Part shown: one piece after another, positions 45,150-60,500 of the stretch
Numbering within the stretch: position 1 is the stretch's first letter
How the letters are laid out: each line of letters opens with the position of its first letter
NCBI GenBank assembly: GCA_949752745.1
Contig: OX457026.1
Span: forward strand, 26,536,116-26,600,115
From: Protula sp. h YS-2021
Taxonomy: Eukaryota > Annelida > Polychaeta > Sabellida > Serpulidae
DNA length: 64,000 nucleotides
Direction: 5' to 3'
Notes under the pieces: generated by a model
Databases searched by the model: none
What the model was told of the DNA's origin: nothing
Seen by the model: the letters and a program-made list of their open reading frames with translations, nothing else
Program-made: the position numbers and the translations under genes

Positions 45150-45560
45150 TTAAGGTGTTACTGACTGATCTAGCATACGCCGTGTTAGCTATTTATGCAG
45201 TGAGAGCTCGCACAAAGCTCACTGTGCAACTGTGTGTGATGTGGGTTAAATGCTACGCATTTACTTGCCAAAAATACACTCTTTTCACATGTCGTTTTAA
45301 CAAAGAAAACGAAATCAAAGACAAAAATAAAAAATGACATGCACATGTTCAGATCAAGCTCTTCATAAGTCCCAATTTTCATTGTCGTAGGGCCCATAGT
45401 GTCAGAGGAGAAGAAGACACAAAAAATCGGAAAAAGTGTCAAGAAGAAAAAAAAAAAGGACGAATTTTGCTCGCACAAATTCATATAACTCTTGCAAGCC
45501 AAAGGCTTGTCAAGTGTTAACGAGCAGCACATTTTTCACGAAAGTCAAATCGGTAAACAC
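45150..45560. repeat. Dispersed repeat fragment related to 21590-21910
   Basis: Shares words with 21590-21910, including a 'ttcagatcaag' block, 'gtagggcccat' and 'caagtgttaacgagcagc'. Non-coding. Confidence 0.4.
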
Positions 45561-45884
45561 TTAGCCTAAATTAAACAAGTGTTAACAAGCTGAAAGCCAA
45601 AGTTGGCACGTGCTTTCGCTGTTACTCATATAGGGGCGGATATAGGAATTTCACTGGGCAGGGGTGGGGGTGGGGAGTTCCAACCAATTGTTAGGGTATT
45701 TTTTAGATTCGTGTCTAATACCCGTTAAACAGTTTTGTTTTTTTTTTTTCATTCTTTTTTCCATGTAGGGGGAGGGGGGTGGATGGACCGCCCAGCCCGT
45801 CTCTCCCGTTGATATGCTACTGCTCTCAGCTTCTCGCCGCCTGTTTCGCAAATTTGTTACACAATTAAGCGAATTTTAAAAAAA

Positions 45885-46080
45885 AAATACAGGAGGATCA
45901 ACTGGACATACTGAAGTTTATCCTATCCCAATTTCATTTTTCTAGCCAAAATTTTACTAGTTCCACGGACAAACTCATCAACGGAAGAAAAACGTGCCAG
46001 AACTGCGACAAAAAATTTTCGTACAAGTTCAATACATTAGGGGATTATGGAAAATCCCCAAGTGTAATTAGCACACGTTA
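45885..46080 (+). repeat. Family 2 tail fragment
   Basis: GGAGGATCAACTGGACATA, 'tagttccacgga' and the hairpin-like GGGGATTATGGAAAATCCCC tail followed by AAGTGTAATTAG closely match 56030-56215. The tail complements the 'aattacacttggg' head of the family, so the element has subterminal inverted repeats. Confidence 0.6.
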
Positions 46081-47407
46081 GTACGATAGCGTTATAGCAA
46101 CAGGAATAACTCAGCCATACAGCAGAAAGTGAGTCCAGGTAAAACCGAAAATAGCATTATAGTCCCTACGCAAATTTGCATATATGATTATTTGCTACAT
46201 TTTACATATATGAACAGCTTTGAGTATTTAAAATATTACACATTTACATGCATTCTTTCAATACTACTGGCCGGAAGTAATTGACCTCAAACGCCACCTT
46301 TGTATGTGGAACGCCACAAATGCAATAAGGCGGTTTTATATTGTGTTACGCAGTCAATGGTTACGAAAGAAAGTTTCGTCAACAATCTCCGAGTAAATTT
46401 ATCGCTACAAGTTAGCGAAAATCGGTCTAGTTATGACTTGGGATACAGGAACAATTAAGGTCGCTTGTTTCTTCGCCATTCTTCTTGCTCTGAGTTTCTT
46501 GATGACCCTGCAGGACCAGGGCTATTTAGGAACCGCGCCAATAGAACTATGAAATGATAGATCCTGCGTCGACCTACTCAAATTTTATGAGCTTTTCCCG
46601 CGAATTCAACACAGTTTTTAAAACAAAATAGGAAATAAACACAGTCATTAAGAAAAAGGATTGTTGTTAAGCTCGTCTTAGCCTTTCTTGCGGTTGTAAC
46701 TCCCCCCTCCCCAAAAACAAAATTCAGGATCAGCGCTTCCCCCATCCCCCCACTTTGGGTGGGGGTTGGGGGCGGGGGGGGCTGACTCCACGCCTTTACG
46801 CTGCATGTCCAACAGAACTACACAAGTCTCTCGTCAAAGCCCTGGCATTTGCATCGAAATAGTATTTTGGTTTCATTTCTTTTTTTTTTTTTTTTGTGTA
46901 GAGTATAATAAACTGGGACGAAACTTGACATTCTTGGAGATGTATGGTGAAAAAAAAACCCGAAAGTTTTATGGTCAAATGTAGCAAAAAATGGCAAATG
47001 GCAAAAATAACATCAGCGTGAAGGTAAGAAGTTTCCGGATCAGTCCAAATACGAGTGTAGTTTTATAGTATTTATTTTAAGTGCAAATATGCTACCTTAT
47101 AAATTACATAACTTTCGTGATTTTTTTCTGTGGCCCAGATACGCTGTATTGCAGTGTCAAGCACACATTTTTAGTAAAGTCTAGCGTGACGTTTTAGACA
47201 GTGAAAGAGGGGAAAAAACTACTGACATCTTTACGGGCACTGGCAATCATGAAATAAAGACCGTTTTTTACGACATCGATTCAAAGCCGCACGTATTTTT
47301 TTTTTCAGTCTCCAACCCAAATCCTTAAAAATAAGAACATTACGATTGAAGCAAATGACGCATCAATTGCTATCACGAATACATTAACACAGATCTATTC
47401 CACTTGT

Positions 47408-47512
<105 letters not shown>

Positions 47513-48185
47513 GTGTTCTTGCAGATTCAAGCTGAAGACGAAAATAACACAGAAAACTGATTCATCTCTACATATCTGCAATCCCCACCCGTCAAACTGT
47601 GAAGCACCCTCCCTCCCCACCCCCGTAACAGGCGATACGCACACTCGGGCCACGTTGTAAGGTGAGGTAGTCCAGAAATCTTGCCATCATGTATACATCC
47701 GCTAGGAGGAAAGGCATTCAGGTGGGCGAATCGGAAGATATCCACGGATCAGTTCAAGGGAAGACTAAACACGGTATAACGGTGTTTTGTAAGAATGAGC
47801 CGTTCGTTTACGACATCCGAGTTTTTTTGTTTTGTTTTTTTTGTAGAAAAAAAAAAAAAAAAAAAAACGATTTACAACCTCAACCCCCAACAACCGAACT
47901 CCCCTTCCCCAAACCAACCGTAAACGCCCTCCCTCGTTTCTCCGGATTTGGAAAACAAACGGCACCAAAAGCGTTAAGCAGAATTCTAAGGCAGATTCAA
48001 CAAACCTTATTACATAATACACTTCCATTTTTCCCTCTTTGTTTTCTTCTCAGGCAGAAGTAAATACAACATAAACATTTTTAAGGCATATCAACCAAAA
48101 GAACAAAGTGCCGCATCGCCACTTATAATTGTTCAGGTGAAACGAAGCAATCTAGAACTGTAGATCTCTTTATGGATAAAACATG

Positions 48186-48955
48186 CATGTCCAAGGACAT
48201 GACCCAGCCGAGTTACCAAACAAGGAAAGTGAGAAAAACTCTGAAACGAATACTGTAAGGCCAAAAAAAGAAGAACTTTGTTTCTTAACGTAACTGTTTC
48301 ATAATTTTAATACACAAAAACGAGTTTTCCCGGGTGGAAGCTACCCGAAAAGGGATGTGGGAGAGGTTGGGTTTTGACGATTCACGTATTTACCGATATT
48401 TACACAATTTAACAAAATTTATAAAATTCCACCACTTCGGCATTTTTTTGTCATTTGCGAAGAAAAGGAATGTCCACGTGGAGAAGCACCTACGAAATTT
48501 TCGATAAAATTTTATAACTATTTGAAACAGACAGAGAAATGAATGGTTTGACAATTCAGTTATGCACTACCTTTTATTCCAGTTTTTGCCAAACTTCAAA
48601 GTTCCGTCATTTCGGCAGTTTTTGGCGAACCGCGAAAAAAAAGCCTGGTGGGCGAACCCCTGTTGAACATTCCTGCGTAACATGTAAACGATTGGAGTAA
48701 AACTGTAGGAGGAGTAGTATTGTAAAAATGGGTCAAAAACTGTTCTTATTTTGTCAGTTTTTCGTCAATCGTCAAAAAAGTAATATACAGGTGGGGGACC
48801 ATCCAGGGAACATTCCTGTGTAATATCAAAATGATTGAAGCAAAACTGTAGGAGGAGTAGCATTTTAAAGAATAAGTTTAACATACGCACATACATTCAA
48901 GCCCCCTATAGTGATACGACTAACCCAGTCCGACAAAGTCGGCTTGGTTAAAAAA
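48186..48955 (+). repeat. Dispersed repeat family 1, copy e
   Basis: The head has TGTCCAAGGACATGACCCAGC. Tandem units carry 'cagtttttggcgaaccgcgaa' and 'aaactgtaggaggagtag' words. The tail CCCAGTCCGACAAAGTCGGC is a hairpin followed by TTGGTTAAAA. This is the most complete head-core-tail copy. Confidence 0.65.
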
Positions 48956-50332
<1,377 letters not shown>

Positions 50333-50562
50333 CAAAATACTTGGAATTCACAACAATTGGCTGGAAGTCGAAAATCCACTGCTGCCCGCTGGCGACGTCA
50401 CTAAGATTGGCATTTAGGAACATAGTGTATTCCTGGTCCTTGCGAAAGTGGTTGTTTTCAAAGGCCGGGTCGGGCACAATCCAGGTACAGCTGGCCGGTT
50501 GGGGGTGGGGGCACGTGCTCACGTGTTTCTCACACGCGTCGCCGGCGATGCACGGGTGGTTT
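50333..50562 (-). CDS. Cytokine receptor exon V1: D1-type half-domain variant, most upstream
   Basis: A 230-nt exon in phase 2 to 1. Acceptor TGCCTCTTTCAG, donor TTTG|GTACTC. It reads NHPCIAGDACEKHVSTCPH, then PQPASCTWIVPDPAFENN, then DQEYTMFLNANLSDVAS and QQWIFDFQPIVVN. The last segment resembles the end of gp130-family D1 (Y-x-x-x-x-x-A-N, then F-x-P-I/V before the VKPxPP linker), so it could join exon C1 directly in frame. It shares SCTWI(V/A)PDP with V2. GC content is higher than in surrounding introns. Sited about 15.7 kb upstream of V4. Confidence 0.78.
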
Positions 50563-51630
50563 CTGAAAGAGGCAGCACACACGAGAGCATGAGAGAGAGA
50601 GAGACGTACGACGTCGCAAAGCTGTCACGGAGAGACGAAAGCGAGGCACGCACAATATGACGTCACACCAAGACGTCACCACTGACAATAACTGATTCGT
50701 CTACAGTTTTGATTTGAATATTTAAAGCTTTTAAAAACAAAAAAATAACATCATGCGATTGGTTAGCAAGTCACTGTTTGCTTCAAATACACAAACTCAA
50801 GTACATCGTAACGTTGTATTATCAGAATCAGTGACAACTACAGTTTAACTTTATGTTAATACATTTGTAAGATGGTAAATTGTTACTTGATAACTGATTT
50901 TTTTCAAATTCCGAACCACATCAGGTTTGAAGTTTACTGAAAATTTAAAATGCTTGTTCAAAATGTTTTTAAAATACATATTTTTTCATTGAACAGTTCA
51001 TATTCTCACAATCTCTTACCCCTAAACTTACTTTAAACTTTTGAGTTGCAACACAAGTTCCATTCCTTAAGATTACTTATCACTTCATTTTACGATTTCG
51101 TGTTTATTTTGTTTTGTTTTTGCTTTTTTGTTTTTTTTTTTTTGCTTGTTCCAGAATGCACAAATTTTGTCAAATTTTGTCAAAAAAAAAAAAAAAAAAA
51201 AAAACGTGTTGCATCTCAATGTGAAAAGCGTAGAAATCATCCCTGTTTTAAATTTTATGCCTTTTAAAACTATATCTAGAAAAACAACCAAAACCACAGA
51301 ATACATGTAATTTTTACGAGAAAGTTACTTTTGATAAATGCAAATTTTTTAAAGAAAAGCGGCAAAGTTACAAAATCAAAAGCGCGCTGTTAAGCTCAAG
51401 CGGCAGAATAAAAGACATGGCATCCACATAAGCATTACAAGCCGAGGTCAATCAGTGAAAGCTTGTGCAAAGACACACGAAAAATTAAAAAAAAATAGTA
51501 CACAGCGTTCGCATTGGGGTTTTAAAATTCTGCCTCTAGCTGAAAGCAAAGCTATGGCAATCCTGTGTCCAGTTTTCAGGAGTTAGTAAAAATGATCTCT
51601 GAGTCCATTCTGAAATGACCGTTCTTAACC
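50563..51630. other. Gene-free stretch upstream of V1
   Basis: AT-rich DNA with a poly-T at about 51126-51143 and a poly-A at about 51182-51204. No exon with the phase 1-2 needed ahead of V1 was recognised. Confidence 0.45.
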
Positions 51631-51632
51631 AT

Positions 51633-52364
51633 ATATGTACTCGGACAACGCAAACGCGGCACTCCTACTATAGTTCATGTACTCGGACAACGCGAACGCG
51701 GCACTCCTATTATAGTTCATGTACTCGGACAACGCGAACGCGGCACTCCTATTATAGTTCATGTACTCGGACAACGCGAACGCGGCACTCCTATTATAGT
51801 TCATGTACTCGGACAACGCAAACGCCGGCACTCTTACTATAGTTCATGTACTAGGACAACGCGAACGCGGCACTCCTATTATAGTTCATGTACTAGGGCA
51901 ACGCGAACGCCGGCACTCCTATTATAGTTCATGTACTATGGCAACGCGAACGCCGGCACTCCTATTATAGTTCATGTACTCGGGGAACGCGAACGCCGGC
52001 ACTCCTATTATAGTTCATGTACTCGGGCAACGCGAACGCCGGCACTCCTATTATAGTTCATGCACTAGGGCACCGCGAACGCCGGCACTCCTATTATAGT
52101 TCATGTACTAGGGCAACGCGAACGTTGGCACTCTTATTATAGTTCATGTACTCGGGCAACGCGAACGCCGGCACTCCTATTATAGTTCATGTACTCGGGC
52201 AACGCGAACGCCGGCACTCCTATTATAGTTCATGTACTCGGGCAACGCGAACGCCGGCACTCCTATTATAGTTCATGTACTCGGGCAACGCAAACGCCGG
52301 CACTGCTATTATAGTTCATGTACTCGGGCAACGCAAACGCTAGCACTCCTATTATAGTTCATGC
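51633..52364. repeat. 42/43-bp minisatellite, about 17 copies
   Basis: Units contain TCATGTACTCGG, CAACGCGAACGC and GGCACTCCTATTATAGT. Early copies are 42 bp; most later ones gain a C (CGCCGGC, 43 bp). Copies are highly similar, so this is a young array. The 42-bp copies leave open frames on both strands that close when the 43-bp form begins. Confidence 0.93.
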
Positions 52365-52424
52365 GTTGGAATTCGGGCCAGAGAGTTTCCCTCCCTGATA
52401 TTACTTCTATAATACACTGAACAC

Positions 52425-52690
52425 TCTGTTATTTTAAATAAGAATATATAATAAAACAACTGCGAAACAAAGCACCACTGTCACAGTTAGTCTATCTGGT
52501 AATAGACCACCGTGATTTAAGGACAATTCAATTTCTATGATTCTCTGTATATTTTAGTTACACTGGGCCTTATGAGTCTCTTCTGGGAACTTGTCCATAG
52601 TGCCTTATTTCATTTCTAACAAAAAAAAAAAAACATCTATCAATTGCTTTTTACATGATATATTCCTGTTTTAAATAACAGAGCTTTAGT
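52425..52690. mobile_element. Second copy of the palindromic AT-rich MITE
   Basis: GAACACTCTGTTATTTTAAA at the left and ATATTCCTGTTTTAAATAAC with AGAGC at the right are inverted termini like those at 28180-28843. The interior shares GGACAATTCAA, ATTCTCTGTATATTT and 'agtgcctta' words with 28280-28375. Confidence 0.65.
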
Positions 52691-55214
52691 ATTAGAATGT
52701 GAGTATTCTCGGCAGGATTATATGTGTTCTGAGAGTAGAAACAGTCGTGAATAGCCGAAAATATTATTTTGTAAATGCGAGCCCCAAACGCCAGTTTCAA
52801 ATCACTGCTGAAACTCAATACAGGGGAGGGGGGATTTCTGAAAATATCTATATCTCTTATCCTATAATAATGCAAGACGATATATTTTCACGCTCTACTT
52901 TTGATAATAGGGAAAAACATCATATGGACACTTGGCTGTCACACTGGATTAAGGGTCTAGATGAAAACTATTCATAGTACGATCTTTGGATTTTTTCTAA
53001 ATAGTTTTGTATGTCAGTCTGTATGTGTGAACCTAACAAACACGCTGACAACTAGTTCCCAGATATTTTGGTGAAATAATTCGAGAATAATGATATTTTC
53101 CGATGCCGAAATGTGTACAATACACGAAGGCAGGCGGGTGGGGATGGGGGACTGAGAACTATGCTCTTAAAACAGACAGCTTTTAATGTACGAGGGAAAT
53201 GAGCAAGCTTTGGTATCGACCACCGACTTCATGGCTTAAATTTGAGATACAGAACCATCATATTTCCCTGACATATGATCACACTACATCTATTAACATG
53301 TTCTTCATCAATATATATTTTCAATAAAACTTTGAATAAGTTTTTCTTCTCTTTACATAGTTGGGATTGTTTCACTGACTTTACTCCAAAGCAAAAGAAA
53401 CAAGCTACACTCTGTACGGGCGTGCACACATACTCAGTAACATGAACGCATTTAGGGAACAATACAAAAACATGCTCATGCTTAAGTAAGTCACCTACAC
53501 AAGCATCGTGCACTGCCACCAACCGGGGAGCCCATAGAACACCCCCCCCCCCCCTAAGACATCCCAACCGTACACCTATATTCCACGGAGATCGCCGAAG
53601 GGCACAGACGGAAGTCTGGATTTCCCAACCGACCGAGTAAACCATCCGGGCTCCAGAAGGCGCGGATCGGACCTCTTTGAATAACCATAGGACAGCCGTT
53701 TCTATGCCGAGTTTAGGAATACACTGAAAAATATGCTCTTTTGTCTAAACTGGAAGGGGGGGAGAGCTGACCAGACACTAGTCCCTCTGGATGCACACCT
53801 GTGCTTTAGGTGTGTATCGCTTCTGAATAGCGAGGAGTAGGCCTTGAAAGTGCGAGGAGATATGCGGACATACTTTACTCCTTTCTCGGTGCTAAAAGTA
53901 GCATTTTAACATGAATACGGTATTTTTCTCTTCCCTGCTAATGGTCGAACACTGGATTTCAAGATCTCGAAGCCATTCACTGACGCCATTACAGCACAAG
54001 CGATGCATGCCAATCAGTCTCCAAGCCACAATCAAGCAAATCATAACTGAATTGCAATTAGGTAAATCGTGTCTGAATTGCAATAAAGTAACACTGCTTC
54101 TTATCATACATTTTTCTAACAAGCTATTCGAATGGGAGCTTTTACATGTATATACAACAAAACCATTGATATATAGGAAATTCAAAAACAACGGATGGAA
54201 TGAAAAAAAGATTCGTCCTAAAAAGTCCTACCTATTGTAAGTTATATACGCATATCTGTAAACCATACAAAACAATATGTTGAAACTATATCATGTTATT
54301 TTTTTAGTGGAACTTACCTATATTACCAAACTCCCTTCAGAGCTTCATATTTATACCATCGATAACACTGAAATGGTGCACATCAATAATGCTCAAATGT
54401 GCGATGAGAATTTGTCAGCAAGTACGATCATGGTTTGGGCTTTCATGGTTTTTCCTTACTGGGTGGACACAGTAACACACGACGTAAAATTTGTCTTTTT
54501 TAACAGGGACATAATATAAAGAGACTGCTAAATATTTCATTACTTCCATTCGAAATTTGGTGCTTAATATCTACTTTGCTTTTCAAAATTTGTTTCGCGT
54601 AAAAGTAACTGAGACAAACAACTAAATGCCTTTGCTATTTCCATTTGTCGGTGCTCATTCCTAATGAGCCATGGTATTACTTCAAGCGGAAAAAATGTCT
54701 GCATTAGTACATGAGCTGATGATGGATTCAGGGACATGTTCCGACAGAATAGAGCTTGTGATCATGTTTTCAATGCAGTCTGCTCAAAGACAGTGCCCAG
54801 GTGCTTCATTGGTACACTGCTGTCAGTACGAAGGCAGAAGACGTTAGAAACAGCTAGAAATGACTTTGCTTTTATTGAAATTACACTGCAGTTCCCAACG
54901 AAAAAGTCAGGTGAAATCATTTTTGCCACCTGCGAATGAAGTCCTTGAGAATAATCCGCAGAAGGAATATGACAACCGGGCATCCTCGTAGACGCACATA
55001 AAGAGGCCAGATGCTTCTCAATAACCGTGTGAATAGATACTTCAAGGTGGCTTCCAAAGATACCAGGAAAACGACGCAAAACTGCGGAGACCATTAAGCA
55101 CTCTACAATGTGGCAAACAGTTCTTATCATATTCAACAGACTGATAACAGCACCAAACTAAAATGCTTCATACAAGGGCTCTAAACTGAGTACTGAAAAG
55201 ATCTACAGAGGCAA
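52691..55214. other. Gene-free stretch
   Basis: Contains a poly-C tract at about 53541-53554. Open frames at 53229-53645 and 54762-55136 (minus) and 53911-54240 and 54277-54519 (plus) have no recognised domain and are not called as genes. Confidence 0.4.
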
Positions 55215-56215
55215 CAATGAACTAGACCGTTTTCACTACTTTTCGGTGACAAAAAATACGATTCAAAACTCTTGACCCCTTACATATCACCTTTTAGGCC
55301 CAAAGGGTCGAAAATAAGCTCGAAATCGTTCTACTTCTAACCATTTTCGAGATAATGGTCCACTTCCGGTTTTTTGACATTGACCATGGCCCAGGATGTC
55401 AATCGTTCTCTAAGGTCATAGTTAAACAAAATGCGGATTTTACGGCGTCTAATCACTCTTCATCAGTGAGCCAAATTTCATCACTCTTTAGCAATTGGGA
55501 AAAACCCAAACGCTGCAGCCAAGTTAAAATTGCACACGCATGCTGTGATGGCTTTCATTGAGAGTTGGGCGATCAATACATCGAGGCTGATATCATGCCA
55601 GTTTATGCGAGGAGCCCGGTTTGATAAAGGTCACCTTCCGGTTTTGGCTTTGACCATGTCCGAGGAGGTCAAGGTCAGCCTCGTCTTTTAGGCCCAAAGG
55701 GTCGAAAATAAGCTCAAAATCTCTAACCGTTTTCGAGATAGTGGCCCACTTCCGGTTTGTGACATTGACCATGGCCGAGGATGTCAATCGCTCTCTAAGA
55801 TTATGGTTAAAAAATGTGGCTTTCACGACGTCTAATCACCCTCTATAAGTGAGCCAAATTTTATTACTCTTCAATTGAGAAAACTCCAAACGCTGCACCC
55901 AACTTAAATTTGTACACGCAGGCTGATATCATGCCAGTTTAAACTACTGGTCTTAGCTTCTTGCAGCCTGTTTCGCAAATTTGTTTTGTCGCTTTTTAAT
56001 TGAAAAATTAAGCGAATTTAAAAAAAAATACTGGAGGATCAACTAGACATAATGAAGTTTAATATATCCAAATTTCATCTTTCTAGCCCAAACGGCCTCT
56101 AACTCGTTCCACGGAAAAACTCTAGAAAACGGTAAAAAAACATGCCATAACTGCGGCTAAAATTTTCGTACAAATTAAATACACTAGGGGATTTTGGTAA
56201 ATCCCCAAGTGTAAC
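55215..56215 (+). repeat. Dispersed repeat family 2, copy d (head to tail)
   Basis: Starts with AACTAGACCGTTTTC. It then has units with 'gggtcgaaaataagctc', 'cacttccggttt' and 'gaccatggccgaggatgtcaa', and ends in the hairpin GGGGATTTTGGTAAATCCCC followed by AAGTGTAACTAG at 56189-56219. This appears to be a nearly complete composite copy. Confidence 0.65.
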
Positions 56216-56219
56216 TAGA

Positions 56220-57029
56220 GCGATCGGAGCACAATACCAATAGTACACCCACATTTATTAGCCAGCCGTTTGCTTTTGATTCTGTAAACAAACACAGATC
56301 TCCCCCTCCAATAACAAAATACTACAATCCTGCAAAAGAGACACCGGGAATTATTCCTGTTAAATTCTAGACAGGACTGAATCATGGCTGCTGTACAAGT
56401 GGCATTTTTCTGTTTTTCTGATATTTGGCAGTTTTGGTCAAAGTTCTGGTACCCACCACCCCCTTCCCCCCTACACAAAGAACTTACTTTTCTACTGAAA
56501 ACTTTGCATACGTATTAAATGCACTAAAATATCAAACTGAGGATTGTTGTGTACAGCAGCTCCATTTAAACTAAGACGATTACCAAGAGCATACTACTGA
56601 TAAGTAAGTGTAGAAATTGCTCGCTTTTCTGCTTTTCTAGGCTTCGATGGACCATCTCAAACAATCACTGCCCCCACCTTCCGTCCCCACTCCCCGTCCT
56701 CTGTAATCTCAGTAACGGAGAAATAACAGGCCACACATCACGTCTGCCAGAACGACTGGCAGTGGGGACGCATTTACGTCGATCTAATGTAAACTTGTCT
56801 TATGTCATAAACATCATATTACGCCAGACAATTACATTCGCAAGTTTGGACAAAAAGAGCTAAGATATCAACACGAGACAACTCCTTCCTGTTTCTTCTT
56901 CCTTGTTATCATCCAAACAGCAAATGGAATGAATACTTGTTGCGAAGCAACGGCCAGGTTTTCGTTCAAACAAAGACACCAAAAATGAGAAAGGAATCAG
57001 TGCTATATGATAGCAGTCTGCTGAAAGTC
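56220..57029. other. Gene-free stretch
   Basis: No recognisable exon or repeat structure beyond short C-rich blocks. Confidence 0.4.
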
Positions 57030-57225
57030 TCAGGTGTGGTCAAACTTGTCAGCACTGTCTGACAGAAATAGGTGCATGTCGGCACAGAGTTGTACGGCTC
57101 GGGTACTATTCTCACGTACCAGACCCTGGATGTCCGATGACAGTGTGCTCAGCATGTTAAGCACCCGACATCTCTTAGGCCCAAGTCCATTTGTGCTGAA
57201 CCTAATCTTTCCCAATAGGAAAAAA
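57030..57225 (-). CDS. Possible small terminal exon, unidentified
   Basis: On the minus strand a frame opens after ATTCTTACAG (AG at about 57231-57232) and ends in TGA at 57030. It includes IGKIRFSTNGLGPKRCRV, then LNMLSTLSSDIQGLVREN, then LCADMHLFLSDSADKFDHT. Composition is protein-like and the acceptor has a pyrimidine-rich context, but no family was recognised, and a plus-strand frame also stays open here. It could be a last exon of a neighbouring gene or a transposon remnant. Confidence 0.3.
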
Positions 57226-57559
57226 CTGTAAGAATGGATGGTTCCTCAAGATGTAGTGCTTTAGATGTAAGTCAGTAGGACTATAAAACAGTCTGGAACG
57301 ATTTTTAGAGGGTTCATGGGCCGGCTCACATGCCAGTGGATTGGATTAAAAGTTTGTTTAAAAAAGAGTAATAAGTTACAAGCTTTTTCCAAAAAATTCC
57401 CAACGGGCTCCATATCGTAAAGTTATGGTTGATATATACAGAGTAACTAGATGCTGTCAGAGAGCAGCAATATCCCCCGTGAAACCCTAAATATTACCCC
57501 TATGCAATATCTAAGCTAATGGATTACCATTGACAGGAAAAATGGACACCCTTCCTTGA

Positions 57560-60500
57560 AGTCCACTCCGTTTGCATATATGTCGATTTATGACGATTTT
57601 TAAAAGCCTGTCATTTTGTCAATTTTGCTTCGATCAAACTGAAACCTTGACGTTGCACATCTTTATACCCTATATGTTGCCTATATGAAATATGAAAGCT
57701 GAATTATGCTTCGTTGATATAGAAGTGGTGTCCACAAAGTCCTATACATGTGCACATATGTCTATTTTCGACGATTTTCAAAAGCCTGTCAATTTGTCAA
57801 TTTTGCTTCGATCAAACTGAAACCTTGACGTTGCACATCTTTATACCCTATATTTTGCCTATATGAAATATGAAAGCTGAATTATGCTTCGTTGATATAG
57901 AAGTGGTGTCCACAAAGTCCTATACATGTGCACATATGTCTATTCTCGACGATTTTCAAAAGCCTGTCAATTTGTCAATTTTGCTTCGATCAAACTGAAA
58001 CCTTGACGTTGCACATCTTTATACCCTATATTTTGCCTGTATGAAATATGAAAGCTGAATTATGCTTCGTTGATATAGAAGTGGTGTCCACAAAGTCCTA
58101 TACATGTGCACATATGTCTATTCTCGACGATTTTCAAAAGCCTGTCAATTTGTCAATTTTGCTTCGATCAAACTGAAACCTTGACGTTGCACATCTTTAT
58201 ACCCTATATTTTGCCTGTATGAAATATGAAAGCTGAATTATGCTTCGTTGATATAGAAGTGGTGTCCACAAAGTCCTATACATGTGCACATATGTCTATT
58301 CTCGACGATTTTCAAAAGCCTGTCAATTTGTCAATTTTGCTTCGATCAAACTGAAACCTTGACGTTGCACATCTTTATACCCTATATTTTGCCTGTATGA
58401 AATATGAAAGCTGAATTATGCTTCGTTGATATAGAAGTGGTGTCCACAAAGTCCTATACATGTGCACATATGTCTATTCTCGACGATTTTCAAAAGCCTG
58501 TCAATTTGTCAATTTTGCTTCGATCAAACTGAAACCTTGACGTTGCACATCTTTATACCCTATATTTTGCCTGTATGAAATATGAAAGCTGAATTATGCT
58601 TCGTTGATATAGAAGTGGTGTCCACAAAGTCCTATACATGTGCACATATGTCTATTCTCGACGATTTTCAAAAGCCTGTCAATTTGTCAATTTTGCTTCG
58701 ATCAAACTGAAACCTTGACGTTGCACATCTTTATACCCTATATTTTGCCTGTATGAAATATGAAAGCTGAATTATGCTTCGTTGATATAGAAGTGGTGTC
58801 CACAAAGTCCTATACATGTGCACATATGTCTATTCTCGACGATTTTCAAAAGCCTGTCAATTTGTCAATTTTGCTTCGATCAAACTGAAACCTTGACGTT
58901 GCACATCTTTATACCCTATATTTTGCCTGTATGAAATATGAAAGCTGAATTATGCTTCGTTGATATAGAAGTGGTGTCCACAAAGTCCTATACATGTGCA
59001 CATATGTCTATTCTCGACGATTTTCAAAAGCCTGTCAATTTGTCAATTTTGCTTCGATCAAACTGAAACCTTGACGTTGCACATCTTTATACCCTATATT
59101 TTGCCTGTATGAAATATGAAAGCTGAATTATGCTTCGTTGATATAGAAGTGGTGTCCACAAAGTCCTATACATGTGCACATATGTCTATTCTCGACGATT
59201 TTCAAAAGCCTGTCAATTTGTCAATTTTGCTTCGATCAAACTGAAACCTTGACGTTGCACATCTTTATACCCTATATTTTGCCTGTATGAAATATGAAAG
59301 CTGAATTATGCTTCGTTGATATAGAAGTGGTGTCCACAAAGTCCTATACATGTGCACATATGTCTATTTTCGACGATTTTCAAAAGCCTGTCAATTTGTC
59401 AATTTTGCTTCGATCAAACTGAAACCTTGACGTTGCACATCTTTATACCCTATATTTTGCCTATATGAAATATGAAAGCTGAATTATGCTTCGTTGATAT
59501 AGAAGTGGTGTCCACAAAGTCCTATACATGTGCACATATGTCTATTCTCGACGATTTTCAAAAGCCTGTCAATTTGTCAATTTTGCTTCGATCAAACTGA
59601 AACCTTGACGTTGCACATCTTTATACCCTATATTTTGCCTGTATGAAATATGAAAGCTGAATTATGCTTCGTTGATATAGAAGTGGTGTCCACAAAGTCC
59701 TATACATGTGCACATATGTCTATTCTCGACGATTTTCAAAAGCCTGTCAATTTGTCAATTTTGCTTCGATCAAACTGAAACCTTGACGTTGCACATCTTT
59801 ATACCCTATATTTTGCCTGTATGAAATATGAAAGCTGAATTATGCTTCGTTGATATAGAAGTGGTGTCCACAAAGTCCTATACATGTGCACATATGTCTA
59901 TTCTCGACGATTTTCAAAAGCCTGTCAATTTGTCAATTTTGCTTCGATCAAACTGAAACCTTGACGTTGCACATCTTTATACCCTATATTTTGCCTGTAT
60001 GAAATATGAAAGCTGAATTATGCTTCGTTGATATAGAAGTGGTGTCCACAAAGTCCTATACATGTGCACATATGTCTATTCTCGACGATTTTCAAAAGCC
60101 TGTCAATTTGTCAATTTTGCTTCGATCAAACTGAAACCTTGACGTTGCACATCTTTATACCCTATATTTTGCCTGTATGAAATATGAAAGCTGAATTATG
60201 CTTCGTTGATATAGAAGTGGTGTCCACAAAGTCCTATACATGTGCACATATGTCTATTCTCGACGATTTTCAAAAGCCTGTCAATTTGTCAATTTTGCTT
60301 CGATCAAACTGAAACCTTGACGTTGCACATCTTTATACCCTATATTTTGCCTGTATGAAATATGAAAGCTGAATTATGCTTCGTTGATATAGAAGTGGTG
60401 TCCACAAAGTCCTATACATGTGCACATATGTCTATTCTCGACGATTTTCAAAAGCCTGTCAATTTGTCAATTTTGCTTCGATCAAACTGAAACCTTGACG

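Noticed and set aside
53229..53645. 138-codon minus-strand frame
   Set aside because: Crosses a poly-C tract and an AT-rich stretch; composition is not protein-like.
54762..55136. 124-codon minus-strand frame
   Set aside because: Protein-like in parts but no recognised family, no splice context and a competing plus-strand frame; not enough to call a gene.
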